Shown here: positions 52,183 through 61,410 of the stretch, piece after piece
Layout: the number at the start of each line of letters is the position of its first letter
How positions within the stretch are numbered: the first letter of the stretch is position 1
From: Methanocorpusculum sp. UBA424
Lineage (GTDB): Archaea; Halobacteriota; Methanomicrobia; Methanomicrobiales; Methanocorpusculaceae
Assembly (NCBI GenBank): GCA_002498375.1
Contig: DAHC01000005.1
Location: 87,149 to 151,148, forward strand
Direction of reading: 5' to 3'
DNA: 64,000 bases
The notes under the pieces: model-generated
The model's database searches: none
Told to the model about the DNA's origin: nothing
Seen by the model: the letters and a program-made list of their open reading frames with translations, nothing else
Position numbers and translations under genes: made by a program

Positions 52183-53531
52183 AACAGTCTTTTCCGCCAC
52201 TTTTTCACGAGTTTCAGCGTTTTCTCTTTGTAAGGAGGATACCGAAGGGCGATGTCGGGTCTTGTTTTTCGAATCACGACCGTGCGTTTCCTGGTGAATG
52301 TTTCCAGCGAATCTTTCCCGTGATATTTTCCCATCCCGCTTGTTCCGACCCCGCCGAAGGGAGCGTTCTGGTTGGCGACCTGCATCATCACATCATTGAT
52401 GCAGACGCCTCCGGAGGGATGAAGGTCAAGGAGGGCTTTGCAGAATTGTTTGTTCGCAGAAAAAATGTACAGAGCCAGCGGATCTTTTTTGATCAGCTGT
52501 TCGAGTTCGTCCTTTCTCTCCCATGCGAGGACCGGGAGGATCGGTCCGAAGATCTCGTTCTGCATGACGGGGTCGGACATATCTGCAGACAGAATCGTCG
52601 GCGCGATCTTTCTTCCTTTCGGATCGTGTTCTCCGGCACGGAAGATGAGATTTTCCGCTGTTTCGAACGCGACCAGACGGTCGTATGCCTCTTTTGTCAC
52701 GATCTTTCCGTAGTCGTTGTTCGTTGCCGGATTACTTCCGTAGAGGGTGACGATCTCTTCTTTGAGTTTTCTCACGAGTTCGTCATGCACTGAGTTGTGT
52801 ACCAGCAGATAGTCCGGGGCGATGCAGGTCTGTCCGGCATTTGCAAACTTTCCCCAGGCGATCCGTTTTGCGGCTGCAGGGATATCTGCGGTCTCATCGA
52901 CGATACAGGCATTTTTCCCGCCAAGCTCCAGGGTCACCGGCGTGAGATGGATCGCCGCCTTTTCGGCGATCATTTTTCCCGTATCTTTTCCGCCGGTGAA
53001 GAAGATGTAGTCATACTGTGCATCTAAATCGACTTCATCCTCTACACTGACCCACTCTTCGGGGAATACTTCGGCAAGGATCGTCCGGATGATTTTTCCG
53101 GTCTCGGGCGATCTCCGGGATGTTTTTCCAATAACTACGTTTCCGCCGGCAACGATTCCTGCAAGCGGGAGCATGAAGAGATGGAACGGATAATTCCACG
53201 GAGACAAAAGAAGAACAAGCCCGAACGGATCGCGGCGTATGACGGTTTTTGCCGGAAAAAGCAGCAGGGGGGAGCGGACCTTCTCATCTCTCAGGAGTTT
53301 TTTCGTGTGTTTGATCAGGTAATCGATCTCGTGAAGGACGGGTGCGATCTCGAATGCGTATGCCTCGAAGGGACATTTTCCAAGATCCGAAAATAAGGCC
53401 GCCGTGATTTCCGGCTCATGGGTTTCGATGGATGTCCGGAGTTTCTCCAGAGCGAGGAGTCTGCGCCGGATGGGGAGAGTATTGCCGGTGTCGAAAAAAA
53501 ACCGGTGAGCTTCGATGGACATATGTTCCAC
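52179..53531 (-). CDS. Aldehyde dehydrogenase family protein
   Basis: This 450-residue enzyme has the ALDH landmarks SPWNYPFHLFMLPLAGIVAG, GGNVVIGKTSRRSPETGKII, FFTGGKDTGKMIAEKA, VTLELGGKNACIVDE (general base Glu) and GKFANAGQTCIAPDYLLVHN (catalytic Cys in GQTC). The length without a long N-terminal segment fits the class 3 type, which oxidises fatty or aromatic aldehydes with NAD(P). The substrate is unknown. Starts at 53531 and 53522 (MEHMSI) are both possible. Confidence 0.92.
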   Translation of the reverse strand: MEHMSIEAHRFFFDTGNTLPIRRRLLALEKLRTSIETHEPEITAALFSDLGKCPFEAYAFEIAPVLHEIDYLIKHTKKLLRDEKVRSPLLLFPAKTVIRRDPFGLVLLLSPWNYPFHLFMLPLAGIVAGGNVVIGKTSRRSPETGKIIRTILAEVFPEEWVSVEDEVDLDAQYDYIFFTGGKDTGKMIAEKAAIHLTPVTLELGGKNACIVDETADIPAAAKRIAWGKFANAGQTCIAPDYLLVHNSVHDELVRKLKEEIVTLYGSNPATNNDYGKIVTKEAYDRLVAFETAENLIFRAGEHDPKGRKIAPTILSADMSDPVMQNEIFGPILPVLAWERKDELEQLIKKDPLALYIFSANKQFCKALLDLHPSGGVCINDVMMQVANQNAPFGGVGTSGMGKYHGKDSLETFTRKRTVVIRKTRPDIALRYPPYKEKTLKLVKKWRKRLF

Positions 53532-53558
53532 TTGTGCTTCACAAAAATAAAAAGGGAT

Positions 53559-53783
53559 CTATTGATTTTTCAACGTCTGGTGCAGGGTATGGATCCGTTT
53601 GCGGGCACCCGCCGTTTCTTTCTCCTCTTTTTCAAACGAGAGGGAGAGTATGTCTCCTGCTTTGATCCCGGCAGGAAGACTTTCCAAAGAAAAAACGCCA
53701 AGCGGCCGTTCTCTTTCCGATTCTCTCAGCAGGAGCGCGGCTTTGTTATTTTCTATCTTATCCACGGTCACGAGCAGCTTCAT
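53559..53783 (-). CDS. DUF3006 family protein
   Basis: The 74-residue protein (LLVTVDKIENNKAALLLRES, FSLESLPAGIKAGDILSLSF) reads as a small beta-barrel DUF3006 protein. DUF3006 is often encoded beside ComEC-like MBL proteins, as here: its start overlaps the end of the MBL gene by 4 bases. Function unknown, but the pairing is recurrent in other genomes. Confidence 0.85.
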   Translation of the reverse strand: MKLLVTVDKIENNKAALLLRESERERPLGVFSLESLPAGIKAGDILSLSFEKEEKETAGARKRIHTLHQTLKNQ

Positions 53784-54790
53784 ACCCTGACACCGTTTCC
53801 TGAGACAAGCATATTTTCTTTGACATGCTCATTTCTGGTGACGACCGAGTAAACCGATCCGTCCGTCGTCACAACCACATCGCCGTCAAGATCGGTCCGG
53901 TAGATGTGGTCGGTGTATTTTGCGAACATCGTCAGGGCTTCGATATGCGGATGACCGTACTCATTGTCAGCACCAAGACTCATGACGATGACGTTCGGGC
54001 TGACTGCTTTGAGGAATGCATCCGTGGATGAGGTGGAGCTTCCGTGATGTCCGGCTTTCAGAATCTCTGCATCAATCGGGGTTCCGGTGGAGAGAATGTA
54101 TGTCTCGGCTTTTTTACCGGCATCTCCCGTGAGAATAAACGAGACATTCCCGTAGGTTACGTTAAGAACGATGGAGTTTTCGTTGATATCGGGCGATGAT
54201 CCGGTCATGATGAGATCCTGCGGGGGCGAGAGGATCTCGATTTTCACGCCGTTCCAGGGTGATGGAATAACATCTCCTTCTCTGACGATCGTGTAGCTGA
54301 TATTTTCGTCAGAGATGTATGTCATGAGATTTTCATACGTCGCGGAGGTATGTTCGACACCGTTGTCGTAGACGGATCCAACATAGTAGGTGGAGAGGAC
54401 ATCCTTTGCCGAACCGATATGATCGTAATCCTGATGGGTTATCAGCAGGAATTCCAGTTTGTCGATGTTAAGCGAATCAAGGTATGCGAATATCGCCGAG
54501 CGCGATTCGCGAACCGAAGGGGACATCGTCTCTCCTGCATCGATCAGCGCAAACATCCCGTCTTTGGCAAGAAGTATCGCATCCCCCTGCCCGATATCGA
54601 TGACATGCATGGAAAATGCGTGTTCATCGGTGATCAGCGGAGCAAGAGGTGCTGATCCCCCATTTCCGCCGAGTTCGGCTCCGCCGAAGATGACTACAGC
54701 GGCGATAACGAGCAGACCTGCGATAAGGCTGATGATCTTTTTCTGTGCCGAAGCTGATGAACGCCGTTTTCTGCCTGATCTCTTTGCCAT
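53780..54790 (-). CDS. ComEC/Rec2-like MBL-fold protein, secreted or anchored
   Basis: The 336-residue protein has a basic N-terminus, one TM segment (LIAGLLVIAAVVIFGGAELG) and then an MBL domain with MHVIDIGQGDAILLAKDGMF, LLITHQDYDHIGSAK, FILTGDAGKKAETYIL and LKAGHHGSSTSSTDAFLKAV. This is the MBL part of ComEC without the channel domain. The ComEC MBL domain is thought to degrade one DNA strand during uptake; a free, membrane-anchored form facing outward could hydrolyse extracellular nucleic acid (inference). Confidence 0.88.
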   Translation of the reverse strand: MAKRSGRKRRSSASAQKKIISLIAGLLVIAAVVIFGGAELGGNGGSAPLAPLITDEHAFSMHVIDIGQGDAILLAKDGMFALIDAGETMSPSVRESRSAIFAYLDSLNIDKLEFLLITHQDYDHIGSAKDVLSTYYVGSVYDNGVEHTSATYENLMTYISDENISYTIVREGDVIPSPWNGVKIEILSPPQDLIMTGSSPDINENSIVLNVTYGNVSFILTGDAGKKAETYILSTGTPIDAEILKAGHHGSSTSSTDAFLKAVSPNVIVMSLGADNEYGHPHIEALTMFAKYTDHIYRTDLDGDVVVTTDGSVYSVVTRNEHVKENMLVSGNGVRV

Positions 54791-54847
54791 ATAAGATTAT
54801 GATATGGACACTGAAGAAAAAAAAGAGATTGGTTTGGGTATTTTGGA

Positions 54848-56434
54848 TTATGCGTTCTTTACAGAGCCCGCAGTCCAGGAAAGGATCATCGCAAGGACCA
54901 GGACAACGAGGGCTGCAATAATGGTCCCGTCCAGCATCTGAAGGAAGGATGCTGAGTAGTTGTCTGAGGCTCCTGCAAGGAATATGTTTTTCAGGATGGA
55001 AACGATCCCGATCGAGATCGCCATGCCAAGCATTCTGGTCGTAGAAAGGGTTCCAGAGGCCATACCGAATTCCTGCGGGGTCACGGAGTTCATGATCGCC
55101 GTACTGTTGGGCGTGACGAAAATGGCGATTCCTACTCCGAAGAGTGCCTGAACCGCGATCATGCTCCAGATGGCGGTCTCGGTTCCGCAGGTAAGCAGAA
55201 CGATCATTCCTATACTGATGAGGAAGAGTCCCGTGGTCGTTGCATATTTTGGCGGGGCATTTCTGATAAACCGGTCGATTGCGGTGAGAATCAGGGATCC
55301 GATTCCAAATGCCGCGATGCTTGCGCAGAGGATCGCTCCGATCAGCCACACCGGTTCGGCGGAGGCGGCACCCATAAGGAATGCTCCGGCTAAACCTCCG
55401 ATGGTGAAAAGTACGCCGAATGCGAGCAGCCATCTGGGCAGAAGGTGGTCGTAGAATCTGCCTGCCACGATCGTAAAGAGCACGAGGATCAGTCCCTGGG
55501 TGGTGACGATCAGCGCACGCGGGAGTGCGTCCGTGATCCCCCAGACATTCGTCATGTAGAGCGAGACAAGGGACCCCATTGCATATATCGCCACGTAATA
55601 CAGCAGGTTTGCGGAGTTGTTGAAGGTGAATCCTCTGTTTTTGAGGATCAGATTGATCGGGATGAGGGGATTTTTATTTCTCTTCTCATAGAAGAAGAAT
55701 GCTATCAAAAGAAAGATTCCTGAGATAAGAAGTGCGAGCGCCTCCGTATTTGGCTGTTTGGAAAATCCGTAGAGGGCAAGGCCCATACCAACCATAAAGA
55801 GCAGGGCGCCTATCCAGTCGTAAGGGCCTTTATCGGTCGGCTGATCACGCGGAATGAAGGGAAGTGCAAGGAAGAAGGAGAGAAGCGCCACGGGACAGAG
55901 GATTAGATACACCATCGACCATCCGAAGACATCCGTCAGAGCGCCGGCAAGCAGAGGTCCGGCCAGCTGTCCAAGGAATACACCGGTCATCGCGATGCCA
56001 ATTGCGGTCCCCCGGAGTTCTACTTTTACCGCCGATGCGAGCAAAGCAATCGCGCATCCAAACATCAGCGCATTTCCTATGCCTTCGATCGCCCGCATCA
56101 TCAGGACCATTTCGCCTGACGTTGACATCCCAACCCCGAGAGAACCTATGCCGAGCAGAAGGACACCAATACAGAAGAACCACTTCTTGCTGAATTTATC
56201 GGCAAGTCTTGCCGCAGGTATAAGAAAAATCGTGGATGTGAGCAGGTAGACGGTAAGGATCCAGCCGTAAAGACCCCAGTAGTCCGGTCCCATGGTATAT
56301 CCCAGTCCGTTCAGCATATTCGGGAGAGCGATGTTTGTCGCTTCTCCGATGAACGGGGGCAAAAAGCAGGCAATTCCGACTGTTATGGCAATAAGATATT
56401 GTTTTGCACTCAGACGTAATGTTTCCATATACAT
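54848..56434 (-). CDS. MFS exporter of the DHA2 (14-TM) type
   Basis: The 528-residue protein has 14 likely TM segments. Landmarks are VYLLTSTIFLIPAARLADKF (loop 2-3 motif) and GVFLGQLAGPLLAGALTDVF (the antiporter motif C region). This matches drug:H+ antiporters of the DHA2 family. Substrate not readable. The gene stands alone on the minus strand. The start is ATG 56434; the next ATG, two codons in, is a close alternative. Confidence 0.9.
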   Translation of the reverse strand: MYMETLRLSAKQYLIAITVGIACFLPPFIGEATNIALPNMLNGLGYTMGPDYWGLYGWILTVYLLTSTIFLIPAARLADKFSKKWFFCIGVLLLGIGSLGVGMSTSGEMVLMMRAIEGIGNALMFGCAIALLASAVKVELRGTAIGIAMTGVFLGQLAGPLLAGALTDVFGWSMVYLILCPVALLSFFLALPFIPRDQPTDKGPYDWIGALLFMVGMGLALYGFSKQPNTEALALLISGIFLLIAFFFYEKRNKNPLIPINLILKNRGFTFNNSANLLYYVAIYAMGSLVSLYMTNVWGITDALPRALIVTTQGLILVLFTIVAGRFYDHLLPRWLLAFGVLFTIGGLAGAFLMGAASAEPVWLIGAILCASIAAFGIGSLILTAIDRFIRNAPPKYATTTGLFLISIGMIVLLTCGTETAIWSMIAVQALFGVGIAIFVTPNSTAIMNSVTPQEFGMASGTLSTTRMLGMAISIGIVSILKNIFLAGASDNYSASFLQMLDGTIIAALVVLVLAMILSWTAGSVKNA

Positions 56435-56500
56435 CTTTATTGTTTTTCGGATGTATTAATGGGTATCCATTTTGTGTTGATACTCAAAAAAGAGTTATGT

Positions 56501-57298
56501 CTAATAATTTCTGCGTCCTTCTCTGATGATATCGTCAGCACGTTTCTCATCCAGACCGGGTGCAAGGACACGCCACTCGCTTTTGATTTCCCGTTCGTCT
56601 GCAGGATCACGGTATTTCATCAGCGTCGCTGCGGCACGCATGCAGGTTTTACAAAGGGGGACGGTGTTCTCCGGGTCAGACTCTCCGCCAAATCTGAACT
56701 GCTGATGCGGGACTGCAGAATCTGCTCCGCATAGATAACAGACGTTTGGGTGATATCGTATTGTTTGTCTTTTTGGTTTATCTTCACTGAAGAAATGCGC
56801 CGGCTCTTCATCTGGTTTTCTGATCTCTGGTTGGTCTCTCGCGAACGTCTGAGACTTCGGATATGTTTCTTCAAAGGGTTCTGCATTGTGAACTGCAGGC
56901 TCGGTCATCTCCAGATGTTCTTCTTCAAAGATGTCATCTTCGCGGATATCCGGCATCACGTGAGAGTATTTTTCCGTATCGGGTATCCTGGAATCATCTA
57001 TGATCGGGAAGTCGTACTCATATCCGGAGTTCTTTGCCGGACTGGAAGCTCTTGGTGATTTCTTCTGAGCGAAGATCCCGGAAAAAAGTCCTTTCTTTTT
57101 TGGTTTGTCCGACGCTCCGCTTGCCGTCAACGCATCGGTGTAGCCGCTGGACACGGGTGTATAATCCATTTCATCGTAGATGCTGGATGAACCGGCGTGT
57201 TCTTTCGACCCGAGAATCATATTGTCTCTCTTCGCCTTTTTCGGTTTTTCACTGCCAATAGACCCGCCTAACGGATCAAACTCTTTTTTTCGTGCCAA
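56501..57298 (-). CDS. Largely disordered protein with a C-terminal CxxC-CxxC module
   Basis: I do not recognise a family for this 265-residue protein. Residues 1-180 are charged, low in hydrophobics and probably disordered (GSEKPKKAKRDNMILGSKEH, KKKGLFSGIFAQKKSPRASS). The C-terminus has CYLCGADS and, about 30 residues on, CKTCMRAA, with intervening HQQFRFGG, a layout like a zinc-ribbon or HNH-type module. It could bind nucleic acid. It stands alone between the MFS gene and the divergent ABC operon. Confidence 0.65.
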   Translation of the reverse strand: MARKKEFDPLGGSIGSEKPKKAKRDNMILGSKEHAGSSSIYDEMDYTPVSSGYTDALTASGASDKPKKKGLFSGIFAQKKSPRASSPAKNSGYEYDFPIIDDSRIPDTEKYSHVMPDIREDDIFEEEHLEMTEPAVHNAEPFEETYPKSQTFARDQPEIRKPDEEPAHFFSEDKPKRQTIRYHPNVCYLCGADSAVPHQQFRFGGESDPENTVPLCKTCMRAAATLMKYRDPADEREIKSEWRVLAPGLDEKRADDIIREGRRNY

Positions 57299-57450
57299 AA
57301 GATGCCTCCTTTATATGATGATATTTATCCCCGAGGTATTAATACCTCTCCCGGTGAATTTACCCTCTCTCGTGTAAACAACTTTAATTTAACTTTTTCA
57401 GATTGACTGTGAATACTTAATATCCCTTTGGGACGGAAATATTATGACTT

Positions 57451-58584
57451 ATGTCGGAACCCGTTGAATTTCTGACCGTTCAGAATCGAAAACAACCAAA
57501 CTATAAACTTAGATTCATCCTTCTCATTCTTGCGGCGGCGGCATGCATTCTGCTTTCCTTTGTTGTCGGTAGATTCTCCATAAACATGGCAGATGTTCTC
57601 CAGATTCTGGCATCCGCCTTCTTATCGGCCATTTCCGGCAGTATTTCCTATCTTTTAAGTCCTTTTCCCGGTATCCAGAATGCTGTTCTGGGTCCTTTGT
57701 CTCAATTTATTGTAAGCGTCGATACATGGGATTATGCCATGTACAGTGTTGTAATAAATATCCGTCTTCCCCGTATTCTTGCTGCGCTCTTAGTCGGGGC
57801 CGCACTTTCCACGGCAGGAGCTGCGTATCAGGGAATGTTTCAAAATCCCCTGGTCTCTCCGGATATTCTCGGCGCATCGGCTGGCGCGGGCTTTGGCGCC
57901 TGTCTTGCCATTTATCTGTCGCTTGGAAGCGGGATGGTCACCATTCTTGCTTTTGCCGGCGGTCTGACCGCGGTGCTGGTCGCCTATGTTGTCAGCCGTC
58001 TGACGAAAGGAAGTGCCACTCTGAGCATGGTCCTTGCCGGTATTCTGGTCGGGAGTCTCTTCTCCGCCTCAACGTCCTATATCAAACTGGTCGCCGACAC
58101 GAACGAGCAACTTCCGGAGATCACTTACTGGCTGATGGGAAGTCTTGCCGGTGCGACGATGAATGACGTGATTTTTGCCGGAATCATCATTATTCTTGGA
58201 ACGCTCCCGATCTTCCTTCTTCGCTGGAGAATGAACGTTCTGACGCTGGGTGAGGACGAGGCGAAGAGTATGGGAGTGAATACGCACCGGCTCCGGTTTG
58301 TCGTCATCGTCTGTGCTACCCTCATCACCGCCGTCGCCGTATCCATTTCCGGGATCATCGGCTGGGTGGGTCTTGTGATCCCGCATTTCTGCCGAATGCT
58401 TTTCGGATACGATTACCGGAGAATCGTTCCCGCCGCTATTATCCTGGGAGGAGGTTTTCTTCTTCTGGTGGATGATGTCTCGAGGACAATTGCAACGACG
58501 GAAGTTCCAATCGGCATTTTGACTGCATTTATCGGAGCACCGATTTTTGCCTATCTTCTCATGATGGGAGGAAAACGGTCATGA
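57451..58584 (+). CDS. FecCD/BtuC-type ABC transporter permease
   Basis: The 377-residue membrane protein has about ten TM segments and family signatures INIRLPRILAALLVGAALST, AGAAYQGMFQNPLVSPDILG, GEDEAKSMGVNTHRLR and IIGWVGLVIPHFCRMLFGYD. It is the channel part of an importer for iron-siderophore, heme or cobalamin. The N-terminus has an extra 30 residues before the first TM. It overlaps the ATPase gene by 4 bases; no solute-binding protein gene is nearby, so that part must be encoded elsewhere. Confidence 0.92.
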   Translation: MSEPVEFLTVQNRKQPNYKLRFILLILAAAACILLSFVVGRFSINMADVLQILASAFLSAISGSISYLLSPFPGIQNAVLGPLSQFIVSVDTWDYAMYSVVINIRLPRILAALLVGAALSTAGAAYQGMFQNPLVSPDILGASAGAGFGACLAIYLSLGSGMVTILAFAGGLTAVLVAYVVSRLTKGSATLSMVLAGILVGSLFSASTSYIKLVADTNEQLPEITYWLMGSLAGATMNDVIFAGIIIILGTLPIFLLRWRMNVLTLGEDEAKSMGVNTHRLRFVVIVCATLITAVAVSISGIIGWVGLVIPHFCRMLFGYDYRRIVPAAIILGGGFLLLVDDVSRTIATTEVPIGILTAFIGAPIFAYLLMMGGKRS

Positions 58585-59405
58585 GGCTCAGTGTAAACAA
58601 TCTGAGTTTTTCCTATGGAAAGCATCTTCCTCTCGTGCTGGACGATATATCGTTCTCTGCGAAGGGAGGGGATCTTCTCGCCGTTCTTGGGCCGAACGGC
58701 GTTGGAAAAAGTACGATGTTCCGCTGCATTCTTGGGTTTCTGAGAAATTATTCCGGGGAAATCATCTTAAACGGCGCCAATATAAAATCCCTTACGCATA
58801 AGCAGATCGCCAAGCATGTTGCCTATATTCCCCAGTCGACCTATCCGGTTTTCAACTATTCCGTGCTTGACGTGGTCCTAATGGGGGTCACCAATCAGCT
58901 CAGTCTTTTGTCCGCTCCCAATCAGGATCATATCAACGAGGCATATGCTGCAATGCAAAGTCTGGGTATTGCCCATCTGCGTGATGCCGGTTACGGCGAG
59001 ATAAGCGGCGGGGAACGCCAGCTCACGTTGATCGCCCGCGCTCTTGTGCAGAAAGCAAAAGTCCTTATTATGGATGAACCGACTGCAAATCTGGATTACG
59101 GCAATCAATTCCGGGTGATGTGCCGGATATCCGATCTTGCAAAGGAAGGTTACATCATTATCCTCTCAACGCACAATCCGGATCATGCTTTTCTGTATGC
59201 AAACCGGGTGCTGACGATCCAGGGGGGAAAAGTGATCGCAGACGGGTCTCCGGATAATGTTCTGGATGCAAAACTGATCAAAGATGTTTACAATGTGGAT
59301 GTGCGCATCGAGGAATTCCAGTCGGAGACCCGTCATCACAAACTCTGCATTCCAATAGAAGGCGGAGTCAAATGCGAGACTGCATCACTCCGGATGAAAA
59401 AATAG
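58581..59405 (+). CDS. ABC transporter ATP-binding protein (FecE/BtuD-type)
   Basis: This 274-residue ATPase has Walker A GPNGVGKST at 37-45, Q-loop YIPQSTYP, signature ISGGERQLTLIARAL, Walker B VLIMDEPTANLD and H-loop STHNPD. It energises the FecCD-type permease whose gene overlaps it by 4 bases. The last 25 residues (FQSETRHHKLCIPIEGGVKC) form an extension beyond the core. Likely role: uptake of an iron chelate or corrinoid. Confidence 0.93.
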   Translation: MRLSVNNLSFSYGKHLPLVLDDISFSAKGGDLLAVLGPNGVGKSTMFRCILGFLRNYSGEIILNGANIKSLTHKQIAKHVAYIPQSTYPVFNYSVLDVVLMGVTNQLSLLSAPNQDHINEAYAAMQSLGIAHLRDAGYGEISGGERQLTLIARALVQKAKVLIMDEPTANLDYGNQFRVMCRISDLAKEGYIIILSTHNPDHAFLYANRVLTIQGGKVIADGSPDNVLDAKLIKDVYNVDVRIEEFQSETRHHKLCIPIEGGVKCETASLRMKK

Positions 59406-59455
59406 TCAGAAGTGTAAATCATTCTCCCGTTTTTTCAAACGGGATCTGATCTCCT

Positions 59456-59890
59456 TTATTGTATGGCGCAGGTTCCTGAGCACGGTTCCTTTTCCGGCAC
59501 GACCAGACGGTAGGCGTTTGCAAGAACCGAAGAGTTCGCAAGAAGCCCGGCGATCAAAACCGCCTCTAAGATTTCCTCTTTGCTGATCCCCATCTTTTTT
59601 GCGACCTGCATATGATACGATGTACAGTGATCACACCGTAACGCTGCTCCGACCGCGAGGCTGATGAGTTCGACGGTTTTCGGCGGAAGAGCACCGGCCT
59701 GTGTCACCGCGTTCTTGTATAACAGATGAGAAATAAGAGCTTCCGGGCATGCCTCAAGTTTTTGATAGATCAGAGGCGATGTTCCGTACTCGGCTTCAAT
59801 TCTTCCAAGCCACTCGGCGGCTGTCTGTTTCGCTCCGTTTTTTTGTACTTCGGCGATCGCCTCTTCAAAATTCATGTCGATATCTACCAT
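59456..59890 (-). CDS. AhpD-like carboxymuconolactone decarboxylase family protein
   Basis: This 144-residue helical protein has the AhpD motif E...CDHCTSYH with Cys86, Cys89 and His93, and a following helix KKMGISKEEILEAVLIAG. Such proteins are thiol-based peroxidases or disulfide relays. The CxxC is intact. The gene begins 3 bp after the stop of mmp7, so it is the last gene of the MCR-activation operon, which suggests a redox service to that system (inference). Confidence 0.88.
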   Translation of the reverse strand: MVDIDMNFEEAIAEVQKNGAKQTAAEWLGRIEAEYGTSPLIYQKLEACPEALISHLLYKNAVTQAGALPPKTVELISLAVGAALRCDHCTSYHMQVAKKMGISKEEILEAVLIAGLLANSSVLANAYRLVVPEKEPCSGTCAIQ

Positions 59891-59893
59891 GAT

Positions 59894-60832
59894 TTAGACC
59901 ACAATGTTTGTTTCCGAAAGCGGCTTAATGCGGATCAGAATATAGTCCCGCATGCGTGAAGGCAGAACATCCGCCACATCGCCGACCGTTATTTCATCCT
60001 CGATCACCAGATCGCGGACCTTTTGTGCATAGTCGGGGTATGAAAGTTTTACCCGCAGACCGTTGAGCTGAACTGCTATCGGTGACGGCGAGTAGACCTC
60101 TTCGATCTCCGGCAGTTCCTGTTTGATCAAAGCCTGAAGCCTGGCCGGCGAAACCGAGAGGGGATCGTTTGCGATCTCCTGCCGGCGTGCCTCGATGACT
60201 TTTTTCACCTCTTCGATCACCAGATCGAGCCGATGAATGTCCGCTTCCGTCTGGGTTCTGTGCATAAACCGTCCAAGACCTCCGACGTATCCGGCGACAG
60301 GCGGGTCGGTCTGTTTTTCCAGGACCTCCCTGTCCGGCCCTCCGGTCAGAATGATCGGGACGGTGATCCCTGGCCGGAACTTCACGAACTTCGTTTCGAT
60401 GCAGGAGGCAAAGTTGCCGAGAACGAAGATCGCCAGATCATGTTCGTTGATCAGATCCCGTTCCTCGTCATTCATCTGAGCGATGCGTTTTCCAAATCCG
60501 CGTGCCATGCCGAGCATGTTCGATTTCGAACCGTGGCTTCGCAGATACTCGGCAACATCGCATGCCGAATGGGGAAGGTGGTGGATCTCGAGACTCGGGA
60601 TGACCACGGCAATTTCGGTTCCTACAAGCGGCGACTCTTGGATCTCGCCTGCGAGCGGCCGGGAGAATGCGGCAAGCCGTTTGATATCCTCCTTCGGCAT
60701 AAGAACCTGAAGGACGACCTCGCTTGCAATGTTATGTCTCTGGACAATATAGCCGCCCAGATCCTCGATGTAATCGATGACTTCATCGAGACGATACACC
60801 CCGCCTTTGTAGGTGATCGGGACAAGGATCAT
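59894..60832 (-). CDS. mmp7: Methanogenesis marker protein 7
   Basis: The 312-residue protein starts MILVPITYKGGVYRLDEVID and contains VGTEIAVVIPSLEIHHLPHS, DLAIFVLGNFASCIETKFVK and VPIILTGGPD, consistent with methanogenesis marker 7. In studied methanogens Mmp7, Mmp17 and Mmp3 co-purify with McrC in the ATP-dependent complex that activates methyl-coenzyme M reductase. It overlaps mmp17 by 4 bases. Confidence 0.92.
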   Translation of the reverse strand: MILVPITYKGGVYRLDEVIDYIEDLGGYIVQRHNIASEVVLQVLMPKEDIKRLAAFSRPLAGEIQESPLVGTEIAVVIPSLEIHHLPHSACDVAEYLRSHGSKSNMLGMARGFGKRIAQMNDEERDLINEHDLAIFVLGNFASCIETKFVKFRPGITVPIILTGGPDREVLEKQTDPPVAGYVGGLGRFMHRTQTEADIHRLDLVIEEVKKVIEARRQEIANDPLSVSPARLQALIKQELPEIEEVYSPSPIAVQLNGLRVKLSYPDYAQKVRDLVIEDEITVGDVADVLPSRMRDYILIRIKPLSETNIVV

Positions 60833-61410
60833 TTCAGTGCCTCCTCCATTTTCTCGAATCTTTCGGCGATGATCTTCTCGACGTCATCTGCCGGAAGGGT
60901 GTTTTCGCTTGCTGCATAGGAAAACCGGTTCTTTCCGTAGTTCTCGCGCCGGACCTTGAAGCCTTCGGGAGCGATGACCTGGATCGCATAGATAAGGTCC
61001 TTAAAAAGCGACTGGGACGGATCGATGACCACCCAGTCTTTCAGATCCTTTGGGATCTCCACATTTTTGATGATGACAGTGAACCGGTCGGGCTGATCGA
61101 CATTGTCGTGCCCGAGTCTGGCCCAGAGCATCTTCAGCAGCGCGGCAAGATACGTCTCATCTCCGACCGCGATCGTTGCCTGATCGTTCTGGATCAATAC
61201 GTTGCCGACATCCGAGATCTTAATCACTGAGCGAGGCGGACGGATGAATCCTGTTGCCACGAAGAGAGGATACTTCGGATCGATGTAGATGTGCAGTCCT
61301 TCCACGATACCGAGCAGATTATGATCCTGCAGTACGGTGGTGGCGATTTTAATATAGTTGTCCGACCCGTCTTCGGTGCATTCCACCTCGAAGTAGTCCA
61401 AACCAGCCAT
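60829..61410 (-). CDS. mmp17: Methanogenesis marker protein 17
   Basis: The 193-residue protein (MAGLDYFEVECTEDGSDNYI, PRSVIKISDVGNVLIQNDQA, ARLGHDNVDQPDRFTVIIKN) matches the marker 17 family. It is a component of the MCR-activation complex in other methanogens. It abuts mmp15 directly (stop and start adjacent) and overlaps mmp7, so expression is tightly coupled. No catalytic motif is obvious; it is probably a structural or interaction subunit. Confidence 0.92.
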   Translation of the reverse strand: MAGLDYFEVECTEDGSDNYIKIATTVLQDHNLLGIVEGLHIYIDPKYPLFVATGFIRPPRSVIKISDVGNVLIQNDQATIAVGDETYLAALLKMLWARLGHDNVDQPDRFTVIIKNVEIPKDLKDWVVIDPSQSLFKDLIYAIQVIAPEGFKVRRENYGKNRFSYAASENTLPADDVEKIIAERFEKMEEALK

